A stretch of DNA of 64,000 nt, from positions 1-64,000 of the forward strand of contig JAQCKF010000008.1 in the NCBI GenBank assembly GCA_027592275.1, read 5' to 3'. The DNA is from Pseudomonadota bacterium (lineage in GTDB: Bacteria > Pseudomonadota > Gammaproteobacteria > Pseudomonadales > Pseudohongiellaceae). The notes under the pieces were generated by a model that searched no databases, was not told the origin of the DNA, and worked only from the letters and a program-made list of their open reading frames with translations. The first letter of the stretch is position 1. Each line of letters begins with the position of its first letter. The position numbers and the translations under genes are program-made. This document shows positions 7,756 to 16,869 of the stretch, piece after piece.

Positions 7756-9480
7756 CTATTGTGGATAGGTGATTCTTCCACCTACTATAGTCATCATATT
7801 CTCACTGGTGAGTATGTCTGCCTCGGGAATCGTCATAAGGTCGTTGTCGAATACGGTGAAGTCAGCATATTTCCCTATTTCTAAAGAGCCTCGTAGGTCT
7901 TCCTGAAAGGCACCGTGTGCTGGCCAGAGTGTGAGCATCAGTAGCGCAGTTTCTCTAGACACAGCTAATTCAGGATGCCAGCCAGCACCCGAAGTTCCAT
8001 CTAATCTCGTTCTAGCCACCGCCGCAAAAAACTCGATCCGCGGATCGCCTTCTTCAACCGGCGCATCAGAACCGGCCAGTATCATCAAGCCCCTATCGAC
8101 TAGTTGTTGCCATGGGTAGGCATAGGAGAGTCGGTCGCGTCCCAAACGATCGGGAGCGAAATTCAAATCGCCGATTGCATGGCTGGGCTGCATAGAAGGA
8201 AGCACGCCTAGCTCTACAAAGCGTTGTTGGTCTGACGGTGGAATTATCTGCGCGTGTTCCATGCGCCAGCGCAGGTCTTCGCTGGCCCATTGGCTTCTAG
8301 GCACGTAGTTGTATGCCTCCTCGTACCAATCTAGAAGCGATCTAACTGCGCGATCCCCGATGACGTGAGTCTCGACCTGAATTCCCTGTCGAAGTGAGGC
8401 GTAGAGGATTGGCATCAACTCTTCTTTGGTCGTGCGATTCATGAAGCCGTTGTGATCGGAGTCGGAGTAGTTATCTATTAGTGCTGCGCCGCGTGATCCG
8501 AGAGTGCCGTCTATAAACACTTTGATGCCACGCACATCGAACATATAATCGGCGGTCGTTTCGCGGCCGCGTTCTAGCATGATCGCAGCTTCCTGCACAG
8601 GAATTGCCGCATACACGCGATGTGCCATGTCGCCCTCTTCATGAATCTCTTTCATTAGTTCGACGAGCCTATAAGACATGCCTGCATCTTGCGTCTGTGT
8701 CCAGCCTAGCGAAGCATTCGCGCGTAGGCCGCGTAGTAGACTATCTTTTAGGTAGGCATCGGTTTCTGGTGGCAATATTTCGCGGAAGACATTCATCGCA
8801 TTGGCAAGTACATAGCCGGTTGGTGTCCCGTCCAATTCTCTCTCGAATCTTCCGCCCTCAGGGTCCGGCGTGTCTCTTGTAATGCCCGCGAGTTCCATCG
8901 CTTTCGTATTAACTAGTGCGGATACACCATCGGCTCTCGGCATAAACAATGGCTTGCCGGCAGTAAATGAGTCGACGTCATACTTATTGAGGAAGCGTTG
9001 CTCATCAGTCCACTCTCTCTCTATCCAACCTCGTCCTTGAACCCAGCCTCCCTCAGGAATACTTGCAGCCCAATTCTCGATAGTTTGCACGGTCTCTTGC
9101 AGCGTAGGAATTCCGAAGAGGCTTAGAGTCTTCGTGCGCTTTCCGACGCCCTCCAAGTGCTGGTGGCTATCGGTGAATCCGGCGAAGACCGTCCTGCCTG
9201 CTAGGTCGATAACTCTGGCGGAGTCACACATATACTCTTGCGCATCAAGATTGGAGCCGACGAATACGATTCTGTCATCCTTGCTTGCAACAGCCTCTGC
9301 CGTCCACTGATTCTCGTTGGATGTGTAGACGCGCGTGTTGTGAAGTACCAGGTCAGCTTGTGCGCAGTCCGCACTGGCCACTGCGGATTCCATGTTGCTG
9401 GTGCTCGAGCTTTCTTCGCTGCAGGCGGCTAGGAGCAATAGGGCCGGGAGAGTCAGATTCAGTGCAATTGTGGGGCGCAT
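7756..9480 (-). CDS. amidohydrolase lipoprotein, YtcJ-like (amidohydrolase_3)
   Basis: A 574-residue TIM-barrel metal-dependent amidohydrolase. Motifs in order: DLAGRTVFAGFTDSHQHLEG (first metal-binding HxH), HVIGDRA, MEHAQI and GSDAPVE, closing with the small composite beta domain (GKYADFTVFDNDLMTI). The N-terminus is a lipoprotein signal with lipobox LLAAC, so the enzyme works outside the cytoplasm. The ATG at 9480 is preferred because AAGGA lies 7 bases upstream; an ATG at 9498 has no such site. Family members hydrolyse amide or imide bonds of small N-containing compounds; the substrate is unknown. Monocistronic, convergent with the DUF6152-like gene. Confidence 0.87.
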   Translation of the reverse strand: MRPTIALNLTLPALLLLAACSEESSSTSNMESAVASADCAQADLVLHNTRVYTSNENQWTAEAVASKDDRIVFVGSNLDAQEYMCDSARVIDLAGRTVFAGFTDSHQHLEGVGKRTKTLSLFGIPTLQETVQTIENWAASIPEGGWVQGRGWIEREWTDEQRFLNKYDVDSFTAGKPLFMPRADGVSALVNTKAMELAGITRDTPDPEGGRFERELDGTPTGYVLANAMNVFREILPPETDAYLKDSLLRGLRANASLGWTQTQDAGMSYRLVELMKEIHEEGDMAHRVYAAIPVQEAAIMLERGRETTADYMFDVRGIKVFIDGTLGSRGAALIDNYSDSDHNGFMNRTTKEELMPILYASLRQGIQVETHVIGDRAVRSLLDWYEEAYNYVPRSQWASEDLRWRMEHAQIIPPSDQQRFVELGVLPSMQPSHAIGDLNFAPDRLGRDRLSYAYPWQQLVDRGLMILAGSDAPVEEGDPRIEFFAAVARTRLDGTSGAGWHPELAVSRETALLMLTLWPAHGAFQEDLRGSLEIGKYADFTVFDNDLMTIPEADILTSENMMTIVGGRITYPQ

Positions 9481-9691
9481 TCCAGATTCCTTGGGCATTC
9501 GAGTTCTGGTGATTCAAATTGATCAACAAAAGGTAAAGATTGTATCAGATAGCTCAGAATCTCAAGGATTACGGACAGTTAGCAGAATTTGAATCAGGGT
9601 ATACGGATTGAAACTAATTGGATATTGTTAGTCTTTGTATTTTTTCAACGAATCTATTAATAATCTCTCTCCCCGAACGTCTATCACTAAT

Positions 9692-10252
9692 ATGGGGGAA
9701 CATGCCATTACATTGATTAACGAGCCTCAATCCGATGAAGTCGGGCAGGCACCTACTTTTGATGAGCTATTCAATGCGCATCATAAGAAGGTGTTTCTAG
9801 CCGCTTACCGGGTTACCGGCAATATTCAGGATGCTGAAGACGTCTTGCAGGCTGTCTTCTTACGCTTACTAAAGCGCAGCGAACAGCCTGACTATCGTGA
9901 TAGCTCGCCTGCCTACCTATGCAGGGCAGCAATCAATGGGAGTCTCGATCTTTTGCGGTCTCGAAGCCGAGTGCAGATTGAGAGTCTTAATGAAGAAATT
10001 TTCCCCTCAACGTTGGGCGCGGCCGAGAGTGAAACTCGACAAGCCGAGCAACGGCTCAATTTACGCAAGGCAATGCAGTCTTTAGATCACCGAGCCGCGG
10101 AAGTATTCGTGCTGCGAGTATTTGAAGATTTTAGCAATGCGCAGATAGCGGTCGTACTTGAGATAACGAGCAACAATGTGGCTGTTATCTATCACAAGGC
10201 ACGAACCCAACTACAAGAAATTCTAGGTGAACTCGAAGGGGAAAACCCATGA
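9692..10252 (+). CDS. ECF-family RNA polymerase sigma factor
   Basis: A 186-residue sigma-70 family factor of the extracytoplasmic-function type. Region 2 is recognisable as FDELFNAHHKKVFLAAYR followed by DAEDVLQAVFLRLL; region 4 is AMQSLDHRAAEVFVLRVFED with the helix-turn-helix FSNAQIAVVLEITSNNVAV. No region 1 or 3, as expected. The start could also be the TTG at 9635, which adds 19 residues of no obvious function. Its stop overlaps the FecR-domain gene by 4 bases (ATGA), so the neighbour is the likely partner anti-sigma factor or transducer. Confidence 0.85.
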   Translation: MGEHAITLINEPQSDEVGQAPTFDELFNAHHKKVFLAAYRVTGNIQDAEDVLQAVFLRLLKRSEQPDYRDSSPAYLCRAAINGSLDLLRSRSRVQIESLNEEIFPSTLGAAESETRQAEQRLNLRKAMQSLDHRAAEVFVLRVFEDFSNAQIAVVLEITSNNVAVIYHKARTQLQEILGELEGENP

Positions 10253-12888
10253 AAGATCGTAATTCCATCGACAATTCCATCAATACAGGCATCAATGATG
10301 CCATCGAATCAATACAATCCGATGTGCCTTCCTCTGCTGACATTAAGGCTGCAGGAGAGCGCGTTCGTGCAGCAATCGCCGCACAGGCAGTGGTAGCTAA
10401 TAGTGATGGTCAGAGCTGGAATTCTATAGACGACTATGTCGCCGCCATCCCGGCCTATCTGGCAAAGCAATTGGGCGAGTCGCAGACGCTTCTCTTCGAG
10501 GAGGAGACGCGAAGTTCCATTCCTCTGCGTTGTGCATTGAATGAAGCACGACGACAATTAGATGGCTCTGCGGAAATCTCTGTAGACGATGGTGGCAAGA
10601 AGGCACCTGTCTATCGATGGATGGCCGCGGCGGCAGCAGTCGCAGTTATCGCAGTGTCTTTCATTATCGTTGTGCCGGACCTGCCTTCGCTGGATCAGGC
10701 TCGCGTAGCGCAAATCGACGAGATCGATGGGCAGCTCTATCAGATAGTAGATGGTAGCTTGGAAAAGCTAGCAGTTGGTACCTGGGTTGATGGCCAACAG
10801 CGACTCCGTTCTGCCAGTGGTAGTTCGGCGATAATCACACTCGACGACGGATCTCAGATCGAAGTTGATGAGCGTTCAGAGATCAGCATGACCAGGCGTA
10901 GCTCTGGTAATCGAATCGACGTTTCTCGTGGACGCATCTTAGTTGCTGCCTCGCCTCAGGGCTCAGGCACCCTCGATGTGTTTACCAATGAATTTATGGT
11001 CTCAGTAACAGGCACGATCTTTGAGGTGGCGCATGGCGCGAAGGGTTCTCGCGTATCGGTTGTAGAAGGCGAAGTGAATGTGTTGCTTGCGGGCAATACC
11101 ACGGCGCTAACTCCAGGCGAAGCGATGGCTTCACGCATGGACTTTCTGACCTTGAATGTGGAAGACGAAATTTCTTGGAGTCGTGATGCGGATGAATACG
11201 TTGCAATGTTGGGGGAAGTGGCCGCCTTGCAGCAAGACTTAGAAGCAATCATGGAGTCACAGCCTCGTTATTCAACGCGATTATTGGATTTGGTGCCAGT
11301 GGGCACAGCTGTCTATATAGCGGTGCCCAACGCGCCAGAGAAAGTTGCCGAGGTCTATGATGTTGTACGCGCCCGCGCTCAGAGCAGTGAGTATCTTGCC
11401 GAGACTTGGGCAGAACTTGAAGCCGCAACTGAAGGACAGTACCTCGATGAGATGATGTCCTGGGTTCGAGAAATCGGCTATACATTAGGCGAGGAAACGG
11501 TCTTCGCTATCACGATGCAGACTGTCGATGGCGAGCCGCTGTCCGTACCGGTTGTGTTGTCCGAGGTTGATGCAGACGCGTTCGCTGCGAATTTCGATCA
11601 GCAGCTACAGCGACTGCGTGATGTCTTAGCAGCAGAGGGTCACGACGAGAAATTAGAGATCGCACTGATCAATGATCCTAGCGAGGCGCTAGATGGACAA
11701 CTGTCGATCTGGTTATATGAAGATATTCTAGTAGCAACTGTCGACGCAGCTACTATGTTGGAGATGCAAACAGCCTTGGAGGATCAGGCAAGCGCTTTCG
11801 TAGGTACCGAAATGCACGGGATGTTGCAGTCTTCCTACGACTTAGGCACTCAGATTCTAGGCGCCGTGAACATACAGCATCTTGTCACACCACTAAATTC
11901 TGAATCCGAAGGTTTGGAAGAATCGGGTCTAAGTAACGCCGAGTATTTGCTCGCACAGCATCAGTTGGTTGATGGCGAGACAACTATTACAGCGGATATC
12001 TATTTCGACGGCGAGACTCAGGGAGCGATGTCTTGGCTTGCTACGCCAGCATCGATGGGTTCGCTGGAATTTTTCTCAGTCGATACAACACTTGTTGCGG
12101 CGATGTTGTTAAAAGAGCCCATCTCCATCTTGGATGATGTTGGCGAGATCGAACTACCAAATGAGATAGAGGCTACGGCAGAGCTCGAGTTGTTCTACAA
12201 CGTGGTCTCGGTACTCGGTGGCGAAGTAGCCATCGGTCTCGATGGCCCAGCCTTGCCGACGCCTGCCTGGAAGGCAGTCATCGAAGCCTATGACGCGGTA
12301 TTCCTACAAGAAAGCATCGAGTTGTCGGTAGCGCGTTTCAACGAACACTCTCTCGAGAATTCCGTTGGTGCCACCATCGCTTTCGCAGCTGTCGATGTGG
12401 CTGGCTATAGCGGTTATGAAATTAAACTGATCGTAGATGACTCCATAGCGATTGGTGAATGGAACAGTGCGTCTTTCAGCTACGCCTTCGTGGATGGTTA
12501 TATGATCGCTGCTCCAAATGCGGCGTTGATAGATCGCGCAATCGGCTTCTACGAGTCCGGCTCGAATCTGCAGACTGACAGCGAGTTTCGAGAGCTGCTA
12601 TCACGAGATGGCTACCTGGACTTCTCTGCCATCTATTTCAGTCGTCTTAGCCAGTTGATAGGCGATATCACGAAAAACCTACCGTCCAATCTTACTGAAG
12701 AGCAGCAGGCAGCGGTTAGCGCTCTCGATCAAGATGTCAGTCCATCCATGGGCAGTATTCTAGCGCTCCCAGATAAGATGCATTTCGCTTATAGTGGAAG
12801 TGCGCAGATGCCACTGCAGATTATGACCCAGCTGGTTACGCTACAGCCCTTGATCGAATCGATGGTTGAGCAGAGTGACGAGCAGTGA
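10249..12888 (+). CDS. FecR-domain membrane protein with long periplasmic region
   Basis: An 879-residue single-pass protein. Residues 1-120 are a cytoplasmic region that could hold the sigma factor; one membrane segment follows (about 122-145, AAAAAVAVIAVSFIIVVPDL). Residues about 155-290 are a FecR domain: GQLYQIVDG, GTWVDGQQRL, DGSQIEVDERSEI, RGRILVAA, VTGTIFEVA and VSVVEGEVNV. The remaining 580 residues are a periplasmic region with repeated beta-alpha patterns (VGTAVYIAVPNAPEKVAEVY), resembling DUF3352-type proteins. Classic FecR proteins are about 320 residues, so this C-terminal extension is the odd part. Translationally coupled to the sigma gene; a stem-loop separates it from the ABC genes. 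Confidence 0.82.
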   Translation: MKDRNSIDNSINTGINDAIESIQSDVPSSADIKAAGERVRAAIAAQAVVANSDGQSWNSIDDYVAAIPAYLAKQLGESQTLLFEEETRSSIPLRCALNEARRQLDGSAEISVDDGGKKAPVYRWMAAAAAVAVIAVSFIIVVPDLPSLDQARVAQIDEIDGQLYQIVDGSLEKLAVGTWVDGQQRLRSASGSSAIITLDDGSQIEVDERSEISMTRRSSGNRIDVSRGRILVAASPQGSGTLDVFTNEFMVSVTGTIFEVAHGAKGSRVSVVEGEVNVLLAGNTTALTPGEAMASRMDFLTLNVEDEISWSRDADEYVAMLGEVAALQQDLEAIMESQPRYSTRLLDLVPVGTAVYIAVPNAPEKVAEVYDVVRARAQSSEYLAETWAELEAATEGQYLDEMMSWVREIGYTLGEETVFAITMQTVDGEPLSVPVVLSEVDADAFAANFDQQLQRLRDVLAAEGHDEKLEIALINDPSEALDGQLSIWLYEDILVATVDAATMLEMQTALEDQASAFVGTEMHGMLQSSYDLGTQILGAVNIQHLVTPLNSESEGLEESGLSNAEYLLAQHQLVDGETTITADIYFDGETQGAMSWLATPASMGSLEFFSVDTTLVAAMLLKEPISILDDVGEIELPNEIEATAELELFYNVVSVLGGEVAIGLDGPALPTPAWKAVIEAYDAVFLQESIELSVARFNEHSLENSVGATIAFAAVDVAGYSGYEIKLIVDDSIAIGEWNSASFSYAFVDGYMIAAPNAALIDRAIGFYESGSNLQTDSEFRELLSRDGYLDFSAIYFSRLSQLIGDITKNLPSNLTEEQQAAVSALDQDVSPSMGSILALPDKMHFAYSGSAQMPLQIMTQLVTLQPLIESMVEQSDEQ

Positions 12889-12895
12889 GATCGTT

Positions 12896-12920
12896 GCCCT
12901 AGCAAATAGTAAGCTAGGGC
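12896..12920 (+). promoter_or_regulatory. intra-operon stem-loop before the ABC genes
   Basis: GCCCTAGC (12896-12903) and GCTAGGGC (12913-12920) form a perfect 8-bp stem with a 9-base loop in the 71-base gap between the FecR-domain gene and the first ABC ATPase. No T-run follows, so it is not a standard terminator; partial termination, RNA processing or mRNA stabilisation are possible. Confidence 0.5.
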
Positions 12921-12959
12921 TGGGCTAGCGGGAATCGAAAGACTAGAAAGGATTGTTTT

Positions 12960-13979
12960 TTGACAGAAATTTCAAGCAGTGTTGATAACTTGTCGGTAGA
13001 GGATTCTCCTGAAGAGGCGCAGCAACCTCCCGAAAATACAGCGGCCAAGAAGCCTACTAAGCTAAGAGTTCCCGTGCTCGAGCTCGATCGTCTATCTGTG
13101 ACCTTTGATAGACCGATTCTCGATAACCTTAACGCAAAGATGTATGGCAATTGCATAGGATTATTGGGTCCAAACGGAGCGGGTAAAACGACCCTTCTGA
13201 ATACCCTGCTTGGATTCAATCGACGGACAACTGGCAGGGCTTCGATACTAGGCCACGATCTTACAATCGAGAATCATTTCGTGAGAGGCATGGTGAGCTA
13301 CATGCCAGAGCGCGATTCATTCATCTCCGGCATGAGTGGAGTTCGTTTCGTTCGGATGATGGCGGAATTGTCTGGGCTCAGCTCGAAGGTGGCACTCGAA
13401 AGGGCGCATGAGGTCTTCTTCTATGTTGGTCTCGGCGAAGCAAGATACCGCAATGTCGAGTCATTCTCGCTTGGCATGAAACAGCTAGTTAAGTTGGCCC
13501 AGGCCATTGTTCATGGTCCACGAATACTCTTTCTCGACGAACCCACCAACGGACTTGATCCGCCTGCGCGCGCTAGGATGTTGCAACTGATTCGCGAGAT
13601 ACGCGATTCTGGTGATACTCAAATTATTATTGCATCACACTTGTTACAGGATATCGAATCTTGCTGTGATGAGGTGCTTGTGCTTAAGGATGGTAAGGTC
13701 GCAAAGTATTGTAATCTCGAGGAAGAGAGGCGCAGTAACAAACAGTTTCTACTTATTCAGATTCGCGGAGACGAGCAGGGTTTTGTTGAAGGCTTGCGGA
13801 AATTGGGTTGCGAAGTTGCTCTTCCAAATCGACGTCGCATAAAAGCAATTATACCTCAGGGGGTAGAAATTCAGCACCTGTATGCCTTGGCGGAAAGTTT
13901 GTCGGTGCAGATACGTAATCTGGATTACAAACGGGACTCGTTGGAAGATATCTTCCTGCGGGCAATGGAAGAAGACTAG
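12960..13979 (+). CDS. ABC transporter ATP-binding protein (first pair)
   Basis: A 339-residue ATPase. Walker A is GPNGAGKTT, the signature is [13 protein letters not shown], Walker B is [13 protein letters not shown], and the switch His is in IIIASHLL. A 45-residue acidic/proline-rich leader precedes the ATPase fold. The TTG at 12960 is taken as the start because AGAAAGGA stands 7 bases before it and no ATG occurs until residue 62, inside the first strands. The family layout (single NBD, 100-residue C-terminal extra domain) matches ATPases of ABC-2 type exporters. The permease begins directly after its stop (TAGATG), so the two are a pair. Confidence 0.87.
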   Translation: MTEISSSVDNLSVEDSPEEAQQPPENTAAKKPTKLRVPVLELDRLSVTFDRPILDNLNAKMYGNCIGLLGPNGAGKTTLLNTLLGFNRRTTGRASILGHDLTIENHFVRGMVSYMPERDSFISGMSGVRFVRMMAELSGLSSKVALERAHEVFFYVGLGEARYRNVESFSLGMKQLVKLAQAIVHGPRILFLDEPTNGLDPPARARMLQLIREIRDSGDTQIIIASHLLQDIESCCDEVLVLKDGKVAKYCNLEEERRSNKQFLLIQIRGDEQGFVEGLRKLGCEVALPNRRRIKAIIPQGVEIQHLYALAESLSVQIRNLDYKRDSLEDIFLRAMEED

Positions 13980-14858
13980 ATGGCGATCTTCCAAAAAGCA
14001 TATCAGGGTTACAGCGGCCCACTGACGAAACCGATGGATCGTACATTTGTTATCTTCCGCTACGCATTGGCTGATGTATTTCAGTCTCGTTTGTTCTCGG
14101 CATTTTTCGCTGTGTGCTTCCTTTTACCAATTCTCTTAATGTGCTTTATCTATGTCTTCTATAACCTCGAGTTTCTCGTGCAAATGGAAGTGGACATAGA
14201 AGAGTTAACGGAAATCGACGGCAGCTTCTTTCTGCTTACTATGCAGTATCCGCAGAACTTCATGCTGTTTGTCATGATCATGGCACTCGGCCCAGCGATG
14301 ATTTCCCCGGACATACGCAATAATGCTATGCCGCTCTTCCTCTCCCGGCCCATCAATAAGCCCGGCTACATCTTGGGTAAATTGCTGGTACTGCTGTTTT
14401 TAGGATCGCTAGTTAGTTGGGTGCCTGCATTACCTCTTTTCTTTTGGCAGGGCTATCTGGCCGGAGGCGGGTGGCTTGGTGACAACCTGCATCTCATATT
14501 TGCCTCCATCGTTACATCATTTATTTGGATTGTCAGTCTTTCGCTGCTGTCGTTCGCTGTCTCGGCGTGGGTTCAGTGGAAGGCCGTTGCCAGGCTCGTA
14601 TTCTTCGGTATCTTGTTCTTCGGCTCGGCTTTTGGCGGTGTAGTAACGGAAATATTCGGAGGCTCGGGTGGCCACATGGTTAATATCTTTGCGGGCATTG
14701 AAGTTATTATGCGAGACCTGTACCGCGTGGATAGCAATTTGCTTGATTGGCTTGCGGACATGAAGGTCAGCTACGCACTGTTGCAGTTTTTTCTGTTGTC
14801 GATGATTTCTCTGCTTGTTCTGACTCGGCGAATTCGCGCATTTCAGGTTGTCTCATGA
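13980..14858 (+). CDS. ABC-2 type permease (first pair)
   Basis: A 292-residue polytopic protein with about six hydrophobic segments (for example around residues 35-60, 95-112, 135-155, 175-200, 208-228 and 262-285). The segment PQNFMLFVMIMALGPAMISPDIRNNAMPLFLSRPI has the coupling-loop pattern typical of ABC-2 permeases (NosY-like: DIRNNAMPLFLSRPI). It directly follows its ATPase without spacing and its stop overlaps the next ATPase start by 4 bases. Half-size permeases of this type usually dimerise or pair with the second permease of the same operon. Substrate unknown. Confidence 0.83.
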   Translation: MAIFQKAYQGYSGPLTKPMDRTFVIFRYALADVFQSRLFSAFFAVCFLLPILLMCFIYVFYNLEFLVQMEVDIEELTEIDGSFFLLTMQYPQNFMLFVMIMALGPAMISPDIRNNAMPLFLSRPINKPGYILGKLLVLLFLGSLVSWVPALPLFFWQGYLAGGGWLGDNLHLIFASIVTSFIWIVSLSLLSFAVSAWVQWKAVARLVFFGILFFGSAFGGVVTEIFGGSGGHMVNIFAGIEVIMRDLYRVDSNLLDWLADMKVSYALLQFFLLSMISLLVLTRRIRAFQVVS

Positions 14859-15826
14859 ACAAGGCGCAGACGGTAGATAGACAGCTAGGCGACAGGAATA
14901 TTGTGCTGCATGACTTGTCGAAGTTCTATGGTGATGTCTTAGGTGTGAACAGAATCGGACTCGAAATTGAATCGGGTATAACGGGATTGGTTGGGCCGAA
15001 CGGCTCAGGTAAATCAACCCTCATGAATGTAATCGCCGGATTGATTGCTCCAACGCGCGGCCAATTAAAAGTGCTAGGCGTTGGTCCCTCTACGACGGAA
15101 AAATTCTTCTCTCAATTGGGTTACTGCACTCAATACGACTCGTTTCCTGCCGGCATCAACGGCTATGACTTCATTTGCAATACCTTGCTAATTCACGGCC
15201 ACGACAAAAAGATCGCTAGAAAACTGACCAGCCAGACCCTAGAGCAAGTAAGTTTGACTGAGGCGGCGATGCGCTCGGTAGACTCTTACAGTAAAGGCAT
15301 GCGGCAACGTATCAAACTTGCGCAGGCAATCTGTCATCAACCGGATGTGTTGATTCTCGATGAGCCTTTGAACGGACTAGACCCCATGGCGCGGGCGCAG
15401 GTGATTGAATTGTTTCGCGGTTTTGCAGATTCTGGAAAGATTGTGCTTATCTCCAGTCAGATTCTACATGAGGTGGACCTGATATCGGATCGCGTGGTGT
15501 TGCTAAATAGCGGCTATCTAGTGGCGGCAGGGGATCTGACGAATATTCAAAGCGAAACTGGCGAGCCGATGAAGATTTTTATTCGTAGTTCCCATGCCAA
15601 TGATATCGCCGCGCGGGTTTTTGAGTTCGAAGATGTGGTAGAGGCGCAGATGCACAATGACGGCGAGGGCCTTTTTATTCGATCCACGAATGCTGATGCA
15701 TTCTTTCTAGCTTTCAATAGTCAGGTTGTCGATAAGGGTTGGACGATCGAATCGATGGGCCCAGCAGATGAAACTATTGAAGCTATCTATCAGCATTTGA
15801 TCGTCGAAAAGCAGGTGACGACATGA
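14855..15826 (+). CDS. ABC transporter ATP-binding protein (second pair)
   Basis: A 323-residue ATPase with Walker A GPNGSGKST, signature YSKGMRQRIKLAQA, Walker B VLILDEPLNGLDP and the SSQILHEVD switch region. The usual switch histidine is replaced: SSQILHE instead of SH. The ATG at 14855 is chosen because it overlaps the permease stop in an ATGA arrangement typical of this operon; the frame continues 36 codons upstream inside the permease gene. It is clearly homologous to the first ATPase, so the operon carries two diverged copies of one transporter unit, probably forming a heteromeric complex. Confidence 0.87.
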   Translation: MNKAQTVDRQLGDRNIVLHDLSKFYGDVLGVNRIGLEIESGITGLVGPNGSGKSTLMNVIAGLIAPTRGQLKVLGVGPSTTEKFFSQLGYCTQYDSFPAGINGYDFICNTLLIHGHDKKIARKLTSQTLEQVSLTEAAMRSVDSYSKGMRQRIKLAQAICHQPDVLILDEPLNGLDPMARAQVIELFRGFADSGKIVLISSQILHEVDLISDRVVLLNSGYLVAAGDLTNIQSETGEPMKIFIRSSHANDIAARVFEFEDVVEAQMHNDGEGLFIRSTNADAFFLAFNSQVVDKGWTIESMGPADETIEAIYQHLIVEKQVTT

Positions 15827-16698
15827 GCACGACCGATCCGTCGGCGGATTACATACACGTTCCACAGCTAGCCCCAGGACTGCAGGTGTGGCGTCGGCAG
15901 CTGCTGGCGATCTTCAGTATCGAATTTGCCAAGGCAATGTTCTCCAGACGGGCCTTCAGCTGCTACGCGCTTATCTGTATGCCGATAATATTGATGGTTG
16001 TTGCGGCGTTCGATGAATCTCGGGATGGATCAGCGGCTTTTTCTACCATTGAGAATGCTCGACGAATATTCGGCTATATTTTCTCCGCACTAATTATAGC
16101 CACGGTATTATTTTTAGGAAATGCATCGATTTTTACTTCGTTGTTTAGAGGAGAGATGCTCGACAGAAGTATTCACTACTATATGCTTACGCCAGTGCGC
16201 AGAGAAGTGCTGGTCGTCGGAAAGTATCTAGCAGGGCTTTGTGCTGCCATTATCCTATTCGGGCTTTGCACATTGATAAGTTTCTTGCTCCTGTATGTTC
16301 CCTTTGGAGTTGAGCAATTCATAACTGACTTAAGCAATGGAATTGTTGCTCAGCAGTTAGGCTTGTATCTAGGTATCGTCGTTCTTGGGTCGATGGGTTA
16401 TGGCGCCGTCTTCATGGCAACAGGTTTGTTGTTTAAGAATCCGTTGATACCTATCATAGTAGTGGCGGGCTGGGAGATGCTCCACTTCATCCTGCCGCCT
16501 GCGCTGAAGGTCTTTAGTATCATCTATTATATTCAGGGCCTTTTACCGATTCCTATGGATCAGGGGCCGCTTGCTGTGATCGCAGCGCCGCCGCCATTGT
16601 GGGTGTCGATCGTCGGCATGTTTGGGTTGAGTGCGGTTACGATTGCGATTTCGGTCTTAATCCTGAAACGACTGGAAGTTAAATATACCGAAGAATAG
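15823..16698 (+). CDS. ABC-2 type permease (second pair)
   Basis: A 291-residue permease with about six membrane segments; the first cytoplasmic part carries IEFAKAMFSRRAFSCYALI and the coupling region is FRGEMLDRSIHYYMLTPVRR, the ABC-2 pattern in which an amphipathic helix contacts the ATPase. It overlaps the preceding ATPase by 4 bases and ends the sigma/FecR/ABC operon. No terminator is evident; a palindrome-rich stretch follows that looks more like the promoter of the next gene. Confidence 0.82.
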   Translation: MSTTDPSADYIHVPQLAPGLQVWRRQLLAIFSIEFAKAMFSRRAFSCYALICMPIILMVVAAFDESRDGSAAFSTIENARRIFGYIFSALIIATVLFLGNASIFTSLFRGEMLDRSIHYYMLTPVRREVLVVGKYLAGLCAAIILFGLCTLISFLLLYVPFGVEQFITDLSNGIVAQQLGLYLGIVVLGSMGYGAVFMATGLLFKNPLIPIIVVAGWEMLHFILPPALKVFSIIYYIQGLLPIPMDQGPLAVIAAPPPLWVSIVGMFGLSAVTIAISVLILKRLEVKYTEE

Positions 16699-16710
16699 TT
16701 AACTGGTCAG

Positions 16711-16801
16711 AATTTTGTAGATGCAATTCAGCACGAGCTATCCCCTCCTAGAATATTGAATCAATGATTCATTACAATTTTGTAGACATTGAATTGTAAT
16801 G
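16711..16801 (+). promoter_or_regulatory. palindrome-rich promoter region of the MFS gene
   Basis: Three elements: a direct repeat AATTTTGTAGA at 16711-16721 and 16776-16786; a 15-bp palindrome TGAATC-AAT-GATTCA at 16757-16771; and a perfect 10-bp inverted repeat CATTACAATT (16770-16779) / AATTGTAATG (16792-16801) with 12 bases between the arms. The AT-rich arms without a T-run suggest operator sites for a dimeric repressor rather than a terminator. They lie 70-160 bases before the MFS start. Confidence 0.5.
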
Positions 16802-16869
16802 TTCGTACTGTCACTGCAACTTTCGTTTTCAGGTTCTGCCACGACCAAGGCGCACTCGAACCTCATTCA

